Both the position numbers and the translations under genes were made by a program. DNA of 49,444 nt from Ignavibacteriaceae bacterium (GTDB taxonomy: Bacteria; Bacteroidota; Ignavibacteria; Ignavibacteriales; Ignavibacteriaceae). Position 1 is the first letter of the stretch. The number at the start of each line of letters is the position of its first letter. The stretch covers positions 1 to 49,444 of the forward strand of contig JACZKK010000017.1 of NCBI GenBank assembly GCA_014860115.1, read 5' to 3'. Below the pieces are notes generated by a model. The model was not told where the DNA came from, did not search any database, and saw only the letters and a list, made by a program, of their open reading frames with translations. This document shows positions 17,781 to 25,791 of the stretch, piece after piece.

Positions 17781-18243
17781 GCTGGATACTTGATTCTGGA
17801 TACTGGATAAAAAATCTTAGGAATTAATTATGAGTTATAAAAATCTCGAAATTTGGCAACTTGCAAGAGAATTAGTAATCGAAATTCATAAAATGACTTT
17901 AACTCTTCCTAAATTCGAGATGTATGAAGAAGGAAGTCAAATAAGGAGATCTTCAAAATCGGTTAAATCTACTATTGTTGAAGGATACGGAAGAAGAAAT
18001 TATAAAAGTGATTATGAACGATATATCACAATAGCTTTGGCATCGAATGATGAAACTATTGACCATCTGGAAAATCTCTTTGAGACAGGTTCTCTTACTG
18101 ATGAAAAATTATTCACAGAATTACATTCCAAAATAGAAAAGCTTGGAAAGAAGATAAACAGATTTTTACAATCAGTACACAACGAACACATTAGCAATAA
18201 ATAAAAATTTCCAACATCCAGTATCCAGAATCAAGTATCTAGC
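17781..18243 (+). mobile_element. Putative mobile unit: four-helix-bundle gene within a 27-bp inverted repeat
   Basis: The left arm 17781-17807 (GCTGGATACTTGATTCTGGA and seven more bases) and the right arm 18217-18243 are inverted copies that match at 26 of 27 positions. Between them lies only the gene at 17830-18204. The unit begins 8 bp after the tdh stop and ends 7 bp before the kbl stop, filling the spacer of two convergent genes. A relative of the same arm is found inside hypF (45499-45531). There is no transposase, so any movement would need help in trans or copying through RNA. Confidence 0.6.
17830..18204 (+). CDS. Four-helix bundle protein (23S rRNA intervening-sequence protein family)
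   Basis: A 124-residue protein of the four-helix-bundle family first described from intervening sequences in 23S rRNA genes and related to the accessory protein Avd of diversity-generating retroelements. Marks: [20 protein letters not shown] at the N-terminus, the basic [22 protein letters not shown] turn (shown here as an outline, roughly residues 38-58), and [21 protein letters not shown]. Family members form pentameric, positively charged barrels that bind nucleic acid. This copy is not within an rRNA gene; it lies between near-perfect inverted repeats in a protein-coding region. The ribosome site is weak (TTAGGAATTA). The family is sure, the function is not. Confidence 0.92.
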   Translation: MSYKNLEIWQLARELVIEIHKMTLTLPKFEMYEEGSQIRRSSKSVKSTIVEGYGRRNYKSDYERYITIALASNDETIDHLENLFETGSLTDEKLFTELHSKIEKLGKKINRFLQSVHNEHISNK

Positions 18244-18250
18244 ATCAACG

Positions 18251-19516
18251 TCAGTTAATCACGCGGTGCTTTCTTCCAACTTTTTCAAACGCACTTATAC
18301 ACGCATCAATATTTTCTTTTGAATGTGCTGCGGAAATTTGCACGCGTATTCTCGCCTGTCCTTTTGGAACTACCGGATAAGAAAATCCCACTACATAAAT
18401 TCCTTCGTCATAGAGTTCTTTTGAAATTTGCTGCGCAAGCTGAGCATCGTTGTCAAACTTTCGGAATAAGACAGGAACGATTGGATGAATACTTTCAATC
18501 AGATCGAAGCCGAGTGCTTTCATCTTTTCGCGGAAGTACTTTGTGTTCTCTCTTAATTTTTCCCGCAGGTCATCTGATTTTTCAAGCAGATCAAATGCTG
18601 CGATAGAAGCTCCAACAATTGCCGGTGCTAATGTGTTGGAAAACAAATACGGACGTGATCTTTGTCTAAGCATATCAACAATTTCCTGTCTTGCTGCTGT
18701 AAATCCGCCCGAAGCTCCTCCCATTGCTTTTCCTAAAGTGGAAGTAATTATATCGACCTCTCCGAGTGCATTGCAATACTCAATTGCACCGCGACCAGTT
18801 TTACCAAAAAATCCTGTTGCGTGTGAGTCATCAACCATAACGAGGGCATCGAATTCATCTGCCAGTTTTACAATTTCATCAATCCTGGCTATATCACCAT
18901 CCATTGAGAAAACACCATCTGTGGCTATAATGATATTTTTTGCTGGATGTGGTTCCTGTGCAAGCCCTGTATGTTCCCATATATCCGCACCTTCACGAGC
19001 AAGTGCTAATTTTTGTTCAAGAGATTTCATATCTGAGTGCTCATAAATTAATCTTCTTGCTTTGCACAATCTTATTCCATCAATAATGCTTGCGTGGTTT
19101 AGCTGATCAGTGATTATCACATCATCCTGACCGAGAATACTTTCAAACAATCCGCCGTTTGCATCGAAGCAGGAAGAATAAAGTACTGCATCATCCATCT
19201 GGTAGAAATCTGCAATACGTTTCTCGAGCTCTTTGTGAATATTCTGTGTGCCGCAAATAAACCTAACCGATGACAAACCGAATCCGTGAGTTTCGAGAGT
19301 TTTTTGAGCCGCTTTAATTACATCCGGATGATTTGCCAATCCCAGATAATTATTTGAGCAGAAGTTTAGAACTTCTTTTGGCTTTGAGTTTGCCGGATAA
19401 GAAACTTTTATTTTAGCTTTTTGGTCAGATAGAATTATTCTTTCATCTTTATAAAGATTTGCTTCTTTAATTGATGTTAATTCCTGCTTTAAATCGTATT
19501 TGGTTCTGCGGTACAT
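18251..19516 (-). CDS. kbl: 2-amino-3-ketobutyrate CoA ligase (glycine C-acetyltransferase)
   Basis: A 421-residue PLP enzyme of the alpha-oxoamine synthase family. It cleaves 2-amino-3-oxobutyrate, made by Tdh, with CoA to glycine and acetyl-CoA. The start is set at ATG 19516 because the N-terminus (LTSIKEANLYKDERII) then aligns with E. coli Kbl; a frame open 17 codons upstream carries an unrelated extension. Kbl marks: FCSNNYLGLANHPDVI, SVRFICGTQNIHKELE, YSSCFDANGGLFE, LNHASIIDGIRLCKA and the PLP lysine in TSTLGKAMGGASGGF. A second family member is immediately upstream at 19688-20935; this one is closer to true Kbl at the diagnostic YSSCFDANGG and LNHAS positions and is the partner of tdh. 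Confidence 0.95.
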   Translation of the reverse strand: MYRRTKYDLKQELTSIKEANLYKDERIILSDQKAKIKVSYPANSKPKEVLNFCSNNYLGLANHPDVIKAAQKTLETHGFGLSSVRFICGTQNIHKELEKRIADFYQMDDAVLYSSCFDANGGLFESILGQDDVIITDQLNHASIIDGIRLCKARRLIYEHSDMKSLEQKLALAREGADIWEHTGLAQEPHPAKNIIIATDGVFSMDGDIARIDEIVKLADEFDALVMVDDSHATGFFGKTGRGAIEYCNALGEVDIITSTLGKAMGGASGGFTAARQEIVDMLRQRSRPYLFSNTLAPAIVGASIAAFDLLEKSDDLREKLRENTKYFREKMKALGFDLIESIHPIVPVLFRKFDNDAQLAQQISKELYDEGIYVVGFSYPVVPKGQARIRVQISAAHSKENIDACISAFEKVGRKHRVIN

Positions 19517-19687
19517 AGTATCACTTAAAGATTGTTGTTGAAAATTATTATCGGCTTCACTACACATAAAGTTTCGTGAAGCTAGTTTAAAAATATTGAA
19601 ATTGAAAGAGAAGTGAAATTAGAAATGATATTAAAAAAGTCAGAGATGATTCTAATCACCTCTGAACCTGTAAATTATTTTGATTTT

Positions 19688-20935
19688 CTACATCCCGTAC
19701 TTATCGATAATCTCCTGCTTTGTCTTTCCAAGGATATCGTATTTCTTTCCAACTTTAATAAAAGCAGCGAGAGCTTTTTCAAGATGATGTCTTTCGTGAG
19801 CAGCAGATAACTGCGTTCTTATTCTCGCCTGTCCTTTCGGCACTACCGGGAAGAAGAAACCAACTGCATAAATTCTTTCAGCATAAAGATCTTTCGCAAC
19901 ATCCTGCGAGAGTTTTGCATTAAAAAGCATAACGGGAACAATTGCTGTTTCGCCCTCTTTAATAATAAAGCCGGCATCCGTTAAACCTTTTCTCCAAAAA
20001 GTTGAGTTCTCTTCAAGCTTATCCCGCCTTTCAGTTGATCTGGAAATAATTTCGAGAACTCTCAAAGCACCTTCAACTATTACCGGTGCAACTGTATTTG
20101 AAAAAAGATAAGGACGGGCTTTCTGTCTGCACATTTCCACAATTTCTTTTCTTCCGGAAACACATCCGCCGCTTGCACCGCCGAGAGCTTTGCCCAAAGT
20201 AGTTGTGATTATATCAATCCTGCCGAGAACTCCACAATGTTCCTGCGTTCCTCTTCCTGTTCTTCCGATGTAACCGCTTGCGTGCGAGTCGTCTATAAAA
20301 ACCATCGCATTATATTTTTCAGCAAGCTCAACAATTTTATCCAACTTAGCCAGGTCACCGTCCATTGAAAACGCACCGTCAGTTATTACCATTCTCAATC
20401 TTTTATTTTGATGAAGCTGAAGCTTCTCTTCAAGGTGAGCCATATCGGAATGTTTGAATGAATCGTTCTGTGCTTTGCACAAACGCATTCCGTCAATAAT
20501 TGAAGCGTGAACCAGTCTGTCTGCGATCATCACATCCTGCTCAGTTAATATTGCTTCAAAGACACCTGCATTTGCATCCATACAGGAAGGAAAGAGAATT
20601 GTATCTTCAGTACCAAGAAACTCTGTTAGTTTTCTTTCAAGCTCTTTGTGAATATCCTGTGTTCCGCAAATAAATCTTACCGAGGACATTCCATAACCTC
20701 TAACATCCAGACCATCGTGTGCAGCTTTTACGACTTCAGGGTGAGATGAAAGTCCGAGATAATTATTTGCGCACATATTAATTACTTTTTTCTTTTCCGA
20801 GCCGATCGGGAATTCAACTTCAATCTCAGAATCCTGCGGAGCGCAAATTGCTCTTTCTTCTTTGAAGATGCCCTGGGATTTTAAATCTTCAAGCTGATCG
20901 AAATAAACTTTTCGAACGTCTGCACTGTATGCCAT
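19688..20935 (-). CDS. Kbl-like alpha-oxoamine synthase paired with an acyl carrier protein
   Basis: A 415-residue PLP enzyme of the same family as the kbl product next door, with the active-site lysine in TTTLGKALGGASGG and the HASIIDGMRLCKA and FIDDSHASGYIGRTGRG blocks. It differs from Kbl at several usually fixed places (PSCMDANAGVFE for SSCFDANGGLFE, RLVHAS for LNHAS). The gene follows an acyl carrier protein by 5 bp and has an AAGGAG ribosome site. Family members that use ACP-bound acyl groups include some serine palmitoyltransferases and pyrrole-forming synthases, so this enzyme may join an acyl-ACP to an amino acid to give an aminoketone. A plain second Kbl cannot be excluded. Substrate unknown. 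Confidence 0.88.
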   Translation of the reverse strand: MAYSADVRKVYFDQLEDLKSQGIFKEERAICAPQDSEIEVEFPIGSEKKKVINMCANNYLGLSSHPEVVKAAHDGLDVRGYGMSSVRFICGTQDIHKELERKLTEFLGTEDTILFPSCMDANAGVFEAILTEQDVMIADRLVHASIIDGMRLCKAQNDSFKHSDMAHLEEKLQLHQNKRLRMVITDGAFSMDGDLAKLDKIVELAEKYNAMVFIDDSHASGYIGRTGRGTQEHCGVLGRIDIITTTLGKALGGASGGCVSGRKEIVEMCRQKARPYLFSNTVAPVIVEGALRVLEIISRSTERRDKLEENSTFWRKGLTDAGFIIKEGETAIVPVMLFNAKLSQDVAKDLYAERIYAVGFFFPVVPKGQARIRTQLSAAHERHHLEKALAAFIKVGKKYDILGKTKQEIIDKYGM

Positions 20936-20940
20936 CTTAA

Positions 20941-21195
20941 TTACTCCTTAATATTTAATTCTTTAAGAAGATTGACAATGTTGTTTACACTGTCGAATGC
21001 TTCTGGTGAAGCTTTTGCATCTGGGATTTGGATTTTGTATTGAGTTTCCAGAAATACTTTCAGGGAAACCATTGAGAAAGAATCAACTATTCCTCCTGAG
21101 ATCAGTGGTGTGTCATAAGTAATTTCCCTGTCATCGTCAGATTCCAGGTATTCGTTCTTTACATACTGAAGAACTGTGTCTTTAATTGATGCCAT
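20941..21195 (-). CDS. Acyl carrier protein
   Basis: An 84-residue acidic four-helix ACP. The phosphopantetheine site is S39 in GGIVDSFSMVSL, the D-S-(F/L) motif that the 4'-phosphopantetheinyl transferase modifies. The N-terminal MASIKDTVLQYVKNEYLES and C-terminal VNNIVNLLKEL helices are typical. It is not the fatty-acid-synthase ACP by context: it has no fab genes around it, the DSL of AcpP is DSF, and it sits 5 bp ahead of the oxoamine synthase, most likely as its dedicated acyl donor. Its ribosome site is CGGAG. Confidence 0.93.
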   Translation of the reverse strand: MASIKDTVLQYVKNEYLESDDDREITYDTPLISGGIVDSFSMVSLKVFLETQYKIQIPDAKASPEAFDSVNNIVNLLKELNIKE

Positions 21196-21281
21196 AGTTT
21201 TTTACTCCGTTTATTTTGTTATTAATTTCTTTTTTGGTCATGCCGAATTTATTTCTGCATCTTTACTTATTCTTATATCAT

Positions 21282-21755
21282 TTATCTTAAATAAGCAAAT
21301 TTCTTAACAAATTTTTCATTTCCAACATTCATCACTACGGAATAAATACCATCGTTAATTTGAGTGTCAACAAATTTCATTAAGTAACGACCTTCTGATA
21401 AATAATCTTTTAATAATATACTAATGATTTTTCCATTCAAGTCTTGTAGAGATATTTCAAATGAGTCTGGTTTAATTACAAACCATGAATAAAAATAAGG
21501 TGAGGGGGAGAAAGGGCTCGGATAATCTTCTTCCAATGATTTTTTAACAGTATCGGTTTGTTCATTTTTACTATTATAGTTCCAACTGTAGTTAATACTC
21601 CTAAAGGAAATATCATCTATTTTTTCAACCTTTACCTTTGCATATTGATCTATGAAAGTTTCATAATTTTGTTCGTATTGCTGTTTGGAAGATGAACAAT
21701 TATAAATCATTGTTGCGAGTAAACAACAAGAAAGTGTGATTATTTTGTAAATCAT
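21282..21755 (-). CDS. Lipoprotein with a C-terminal sorting-domain-like fold
   Basis: A 157-residue exported protein. The signal peptide ends in a lipobox-like ATMIYNC followed by Ser-rich SSSK, so it is probably lipid-anchored. The C-terminal 60 residues, SFEISLQDLNGKIISILLKD, then GRYLMKFVDTQINDGIYSVVM and KFVKKFAYLR, follow the outline of T9SS type A sorting or FlgD-like Ig domains: a strand with D-L-x-G-K, a G-x-Y turn and a final basic strand. The N-terminal PNPFNP hallmark is altered to PSPFSPSPYFYSW. It lies between the ACP and the acyl-CoA synthetase on the same strand. The function is unknown. Confidence 0.75.
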   Translation of the reverse strand: MIYKIITLSCCLLATMIYNCSSSKQQYEQNYETFIDQYAKVKVEKIDDISFRSINYSWNYNSKNEQTDTVKKSLEEDYPSPFSPSPYFYSWFVIKPDSFEISLQDLNGKIISILLKDYLSEGRYLMKFVDTQINDGIYSVVMNVGNEKFVKKFAYLR

Positions 21756-21786
21756 TTTTTCACCTCTTTATTTTTTGATTTAATCC

Positions 21787-23508
21787 TCACATATCATTTT
21801 CTAAAGTCGAAATATCCCCAATCTCTTCTCCCCACTCTCTTGCACGAAGAACTCTACGCATAATTTTTCCGCTTCTTGTTTTGGGAAGTGAATCCACAAA
21901 CTCAATTTCCTGGGGCATTGCAAGAGCAGAAAGTTTTTTCCTAACGAAATTCATAATCTCAAGCTCAAGCATTTTAGTTTTTTCATTTCCCGGCTTAAGT
22001 GCAATGAATGCTTTAACTACTTCCATATTCATCGGATCAGGTTTTCCAACAACAGCAGATTCTGCAACTGAAGGATGTTCTAGTAAAGCAGATTCAATTT
22101 CAAAAGGACCTACGAGATGTCCGGCTGTATTAATTACATCATCATCTCTTCCGACAAACCAGTAGTAACCTTCTTCATCAATACTTGCCCTGTCACCGCA
22201 AAGATACCAGCCATTCTGAAATTTTTTATCATAAATTTCTTTATTATTCCAGTAGGTGCGAAACATCGCTGGCCAGCCGGGTTTGAGTGCAATCATCCCG
22301 ACAATTCCATTTTTCTCTATTGGCAGATGTGTTTTCAAATCAACAACCGTTGCAGTGATACCGGGAAAAGGTTTTCCCATTGAGCCGGGTTTTATTTTCA
22401 TCCCCGGATAATTGCTGATTACCATACTGCCGGTTTCTGTCTGCCAGTAAGTATCGAGGAAAGGAAGTCCGAATGCTTCCTTCGACCAGATCACTGCTTC
22501 TGCATTCAATGGTTCACCAACACTTGCAAGATGACGAAGTGAAGAAAGGTTAAACTTCTTTACAATTTCATTTCCTTCTTTCATCAATGCACGAATTGCA
22601 GTCGGTGCAGAATACCAGATTGTGATTTTATATTTCTCAATGAACTTGTACCACGTATCAGCTTTAAATCCGGCATCGAGCACACACTGAGTTGCAGCAT
22701 TCGCCCACGCACCGATAATTCCGTATGAAGTTCCGGTAACCCAACCGGGATCTGCTGTGCACCAGTAAATATCTTCATCTTTAATATCGAGAACATACTT
22801 TGCAGTTATGTATTGAGAGATTAAAGAGTAATGAACGTGCTGAGCACCTTTTGGTTTTCCGGTTGTTCCAGAAGTGTAATGAAGAACGGATGGTGTTTCT
22901 GCTTTTGAAGGATAGATTTTAAACTCATTTACTCTCTCCGCTTTATCCATATGAAAAGCAATTTCTTTATCTCTGAGTGCTTTGCTTCCGTCATCATCAA
23001 CCACAATAATATGTTTTAAAGAAGGAAGCTGTTCAACAATGTTTCTAACTTTAGCAAGATGTTTTTTCTGGGTGAAGATCGCGGATGTTCCGGCATCTTC
23101 AAGTCTGGTAAGAAGTGATTCAGAACCGAATGCAGAGAATAATGGTTGTGCAATTGCACCCATTTTAAGAATGCCAAGAAATCCAAAATAGAGTTCAGGA
23201 ACTTTATCCATGAATAAACAAACTCGGTCGCCGGGATTTATTCCCAGCTTTTGCAAAAATACTGCGATGGTATTTGTAAGCATACGCATATCATCAAAGG
23301 TGTATTTCTTTTCTTCGCCGTCAAAACCTTCCCAGATAAGAGCAAGCTTTTTTGCTTTTCCCATTCGGCAAATTCTGTCTGTGCAGTATTCACCAATATT
23401 AATTACGTCTCCGTCTTTGTAACCAAGTTCATTTAGGGATATTTCCCATGAAAAATTTTTATATTCTTGTTCGTAAGATTTCATATTTGACTGGTTGTTG
23501 GGCATAGA
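21787..23508 (-). CDS. acsA: AMP-forming acetyl-CoA/acyl-CoA synthetase (AcsA-like)
   Basis: A 573-residue ANL-superfamily ligase that activates acetate or a related short-chain acid to its CoA thioester through an acyl-AMP. The start is ATG 23508, preceded by CCGGAG; a frame open 19 codons further upstream adds an odd extension. Motifs: the P-loop LHYTSGTTGKPKGAQ, TYWQTETGSM, CGDRASIDEEGYYWFVGRDDD and the regulatory catalytic lysine in LPKTRSGKIMRRVLRA. Its length and DTYWQTETG match the AcsA of Bacillus rather than the longer Acs of enterics. It lies upstream of the ACP and oxoamine synthase genes on the same strand and might feed them; equally it could re-use acetate on its own. Confidence 0.9.
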   Translation of the reverse strand, partial: SMPNNQSNMKSYEQEYKNFSWEISLNELGYKDGDVINIGEYCTDRICRMGKAKKLALIWEGFDGEEKKYTFDDMRMLTNTIAVFLQKLGINPGDRVCLFMDKVPELYFGFLGILKMGAIAQPLFSAFGSESLLTRLEDAGTSAIFTQKKHLAKVRNIVEQLPSLKHIIVVDDDGSKALRDKEIAFHMDKAERVNEFKIYPSKAETPSVLHYTSGTTGKPKGAQHVHYSLISQYITAKYVLDIKDEDIYWCTADPGWVTGTSYGIIGAWANAATQCVLDAGFKADTWYKFIEKYKITIWYSAPTAIRALMKEGNEIVKKFNLSSLRHLASVGEPLNAEAVIWSKEAFGLPFLDTYWQTETGSMVISNYPGMKIKPGSMGKPFPGITATVVDLKTHLPIEKNGIVGMIALKPGWPAMFRTYWNNKEIYDKKFQNGWYLCGDRASIDEEGYYWFVGRDDDVINTAGHLVGPFEIESALLEHPSVAESAVVGKPDPMNMEVVKAFIALKPGNEKTKMLELEIMNFVRKKLSALAMPQEIEFVDSLPKTRSGKIMRRVLRAREWGEEIGDISTLENDM

Positions 23509-23666
23509 GTTTTCTCCGGAATTAGATTGCTGAATGTTTAATAAACAGAAAATTTGCCGCCTCAAATTTAAGGAAAATTAGTCAATGCATTGGGATATTA
23601 AATTGAATAAATATCAATATCAATGTTTATTTTTTCTTTAAGGATCATCTTCATTTTTACAATTAT

Positions 23667-23773
23667 GAAAACCGTTGAAACGGTTATTGCAGTAAAAATT
23701 GGTTTCCTTAACCCACGACTTAAGTCGTGGGTTAATACGAAAGAGTCTGATTATTTAACCGTTTTAACGGTTT
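23667..23773. repeat. Triple-hairpin palindromic repeat
   Basis: Three palindromes in a row: AACCGTT-GA-AACGGTT (23670-23685), a perfect 28-bp palindrome centred on GACTTAAGTC (23708-23735, arms TTAACCCACGAC), and AACCGTT-TT-AACGGTT (23757-23772). The two outer hairpins share the same arms, so the whole can also fold as one large cruciform-like structure. It fills the divergent spacer before the macrodomain gene. Confidence 0.85.
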
Positions 23774-23831
23774 ACCAAAACTTGTGTGATTTTAAAAGTA
23801 AACTCGCATTAACTTTGCAAAAGAATTTTAA

Positions 23832-24338
23832 ATGAAAACTAGAATTGAAATCTACAAAGGCGATATCACCAAATTAAAAGTTGATGCTATTGTTAATACT
23901 GCCAATACTTCGTTGCTCGGCGGTGGAGGAGTGGATGGAGCTATTCATCGTGCTGCAGGATATGAATTACTGGATTTTAACAGAAAGCTGGATGGCTGTG
24001 CAACAGGAGAAGCAAAGATATCTCCTGGTTTCAAACTTCCTGCAAAATATATTATTCACACGGTGGGTCCCGTTTGGAATGGAGAAAATAATAATGAAGA
24101 AAAACTTCTTGTAAGCTGCTATAAGAATTCGATGAAGTTAGCAGTTGAAAATAAAATTAAAACAATTGCATTTCCTTCTATAAGTACGGGAGTTTATCAT
24201 TTCCCGCTTGAAAGAGCAACGAAGATTGCAATTACGGAAGTGAAGAAATTTTTAGAAAAGAATGAATCGATTGAGAAAGTAATTTTTGTTTGTTTTGATG
24301 AAGAGACTTATTCTGCTTATCAAAAAATGCTGAAGTGA
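23832..24338 (+). CDS. Macrodomain protein, probable O-acetyl-ADP-ribose deacetylase
   Basis: A 168-residue stand-alone macrodomain of the YmdB/MacroD type. These enzymes hydrolyse O-acetyl-ADP-ribose and can remove mono-ADP-ribose from proteins or nucleic acids. Marks: GDITKLKVDAIVNTANTSLLGGGGVDGAIHRAAG (spread over residues about 9-42, with the catalytic-loop Asn and Asp), TGEAKISPGFKLPAKYIIHTVGPVW and the FPSISTGVYHFP loop. It is a single gene between two palindromic repeat blocks, so no partner is suggested by context. Confidence 0.94.
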   Translation: MKTRIEIYKGDITKLKVDAIVNTANTSLLGGGGVDGAIHRAAGYELLDFNRKLDGCATGEAKISPGFKLPAKYIIHTVGPVWNGENNNEEKLLVSCYKNSMKLAVENKIKTIAFPSISTGVYHFPLERATKIAITEVKKFLEKNESIEKVIFVCFDEETYSAYQKMLK

Positions 24339-24382
24339 ATATACATTGCATCTGATATTGGCATTCAAAAAAAGACCAGGGT

Positions 24383-24474
24383 TGTCATTCCGTGCTTGAC
24401 ACGGAATCCAGGGCAGCCAATATTTCCTAGATTCCGGATTTTCTCCCTATAAATCGGGATCGACCGGAATGACA
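24383..24474. repeat. Palindromic repeat with TGTCATTCCG ends
   Basis: A 92-bp unit beginning TGTCATTCCG and ending CGGAATGACA, with an inner stem (CCGTG..CACGG). A shorter member is found at 43707-43773, between hypC and hypD. Similar units are common in many bacterial genomes; here they mark spacers between genes. Confidence 0.85.
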
Positions 24475-24524
24475 TAAAGCCAGAATAAGATTATTGATAA
24501 CTATAAAAACTTTTATAACTTCTT

Positions 24525-25415
24525 TTATCTCATAAAAATTATCGCCGCACCAACTACAGCCACAAATGCACCAATAATAGCTTTCCAGTCCAGCTTTTCT
24601 TTAAAATAGAATCTTGAAATCGGCAGCATAATAATCGGCATAGTTGCCATAAGTGTGGAAGCTATTCCGACTTTTGCGTAAGCAATAGCAATTAAGCTTC
24701 CTGTAATTCCCAGCACAGGTCCGAAGACAGTTCCGATTAAAATCACTTTTGCTGAATATCTGTCTTTGGAATAAATGCTAAAAGGATTTTTATATCTTCT
24801 GAAAATTGCAGCCAAAGGAAGAATAATGAGAGAAGCAGAAAACAATCTGATGAAGCTAGCAGCGAATCCATTCAGTTCCCCACCTTGAAATGCGTACTTG
24901 GCAAAGATCAATCCAGTTGCCTGACCAAATGCACCAAGAAATCCATAAAATATTCCGAGTCTGTTAAAAGGAATATTATTCTGCTCAGCAGATTTTTTCT
25001 CCAGGACAACGATTAGTATTCCAGCAATTGTGAGCACCATCCCAAACATTCCCAGATAAGAGATTATTTCATTCAGAAAAAAATAAGCCAGTATCGTGCT
25101 GAGAACGGGCACTGCTGCCATAATAATTATTCCAAGCCTTGCCCCTATCATTTGAAATGACTTGAATAGAAATGAATCACCAAGAACTAATCCCAGTATT
25201 CCACTAATTACGAGATTAGAAATCTGATTGAATGTTAAAGTCAGGTTTATTCCGAAGACAGAGATAATAACAAAGAGCAGAATACTTGCAAATGCCATCC
25301 TATCTATGTTTACCTGAATTGCACCAACTCTCCTTGAGGCATTTGTAAATGCGTACGAAGTAATTGACCAGCAGAAAGCCGTTGCAAGCGCGCTTATTTC
25401 ACCTATGTATTGCAA
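24525..25415 (-). CDS. EamA-family (DMT) transporter
   Basis: A 296-residue inner-membrane protein with ten predicted helices in two repeated halves of five, as in the drug/metabolite transporter superfamily. Marks: an N-terminal AFCWSITSYAFTNASRRVG, the helix pair around GLVLGDSFLFKSFQMIGARLG, and the second half ending VGIASTLMATMPIIMLPISRFYFKEKLDWKAIIGAFV (taken from residues about 245-285). It exports or imports a small metabolite that the sequence does not reveal. It is a lone gene between a palindromic repeat and a 376-bp spacer. It is unrelated at the residue level to the EamA gene at 31368-32267. Confidence 0.9.
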   Translation of the reverse strand: MQYIGEISALATAFCWSITSYAFTNASRRVGAIQVNIDRMAFASILLFVIISVFGINLTLTFNQISNLVISGILGLVLGDSFLFKSFQMIGARLGIIIMAAVPVLSTILAYFFLNEIISYLGMFGMVLTIAGILIVVLEKKSAEQNNIPFNRLGIFYGFLGAFGQATGLIFAKYAFQGGELNGFAASFIRLFSASLIILPLAAIFRRYKNPFSIYSKDRYSAKVILIGTVFGPVLGITGSLIAIAYAKVGIASTLMATMPIIMLPISRFYFKEKLDWKAIIGAFVAVVGAAIIFMR

Positions 25416-25733
25416 TACTAGAAATTTTAATTTTAATGAATAAAGTTATGATTATGTATTAAGAATAAACATACTTCATAATTTTTATACTCTTAAAAAC
25501 ACAATCTGGAATTATGACTTTTATTTACACTCCATTTTAAGCCAAAAGTATTTGGGATTTGCATTGTGTCTTATATTAATACCAAATCTCTAATAGAGCG
25601 CTCAAAACAAGAATATTTCTTCATTTTACTATTTTTTTTCAATGGCATTATGATTGTCATACTCTATATCGAAATAAACATTTAAGACTATTTCTTTAAT
25701 AAATCTCGTTTGAATACTAAATTAATCTAAAAT

Positions 25734-25787
25734 GGTTATAGGCATCCGGATCTTTGGGGCAAGGTAACCTGAATCCCGTAAGGAGGG
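25734..25787 (+). promoter_or_regulatory. Possible structured leader and strong ribosome site of the T9SS protein
   Basis: The right end of the 376-bp spacer 25416-25791, GC-richer than the rest. GGTTA (25734-25738) can pair with TAACC (25765-25769) around an inner ATCCGGAT palindrome; a perfect AGGAGGG (25781-25787) then stands five bases before the TTG start. It does not match a riboswitch class that I know. The remainder of the spacer shows nothing. Confidence 0.35.
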
Positions 25788-25791
25788 AAAC

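Noticed and set aside
25755-25790. Resemblance to a TPP riboswitch (AACCTGA ... AGGGA)
   Set aside because: The conserved CTGAGA part and the second helix are absent, and the downstream gene has no link to thiamin.
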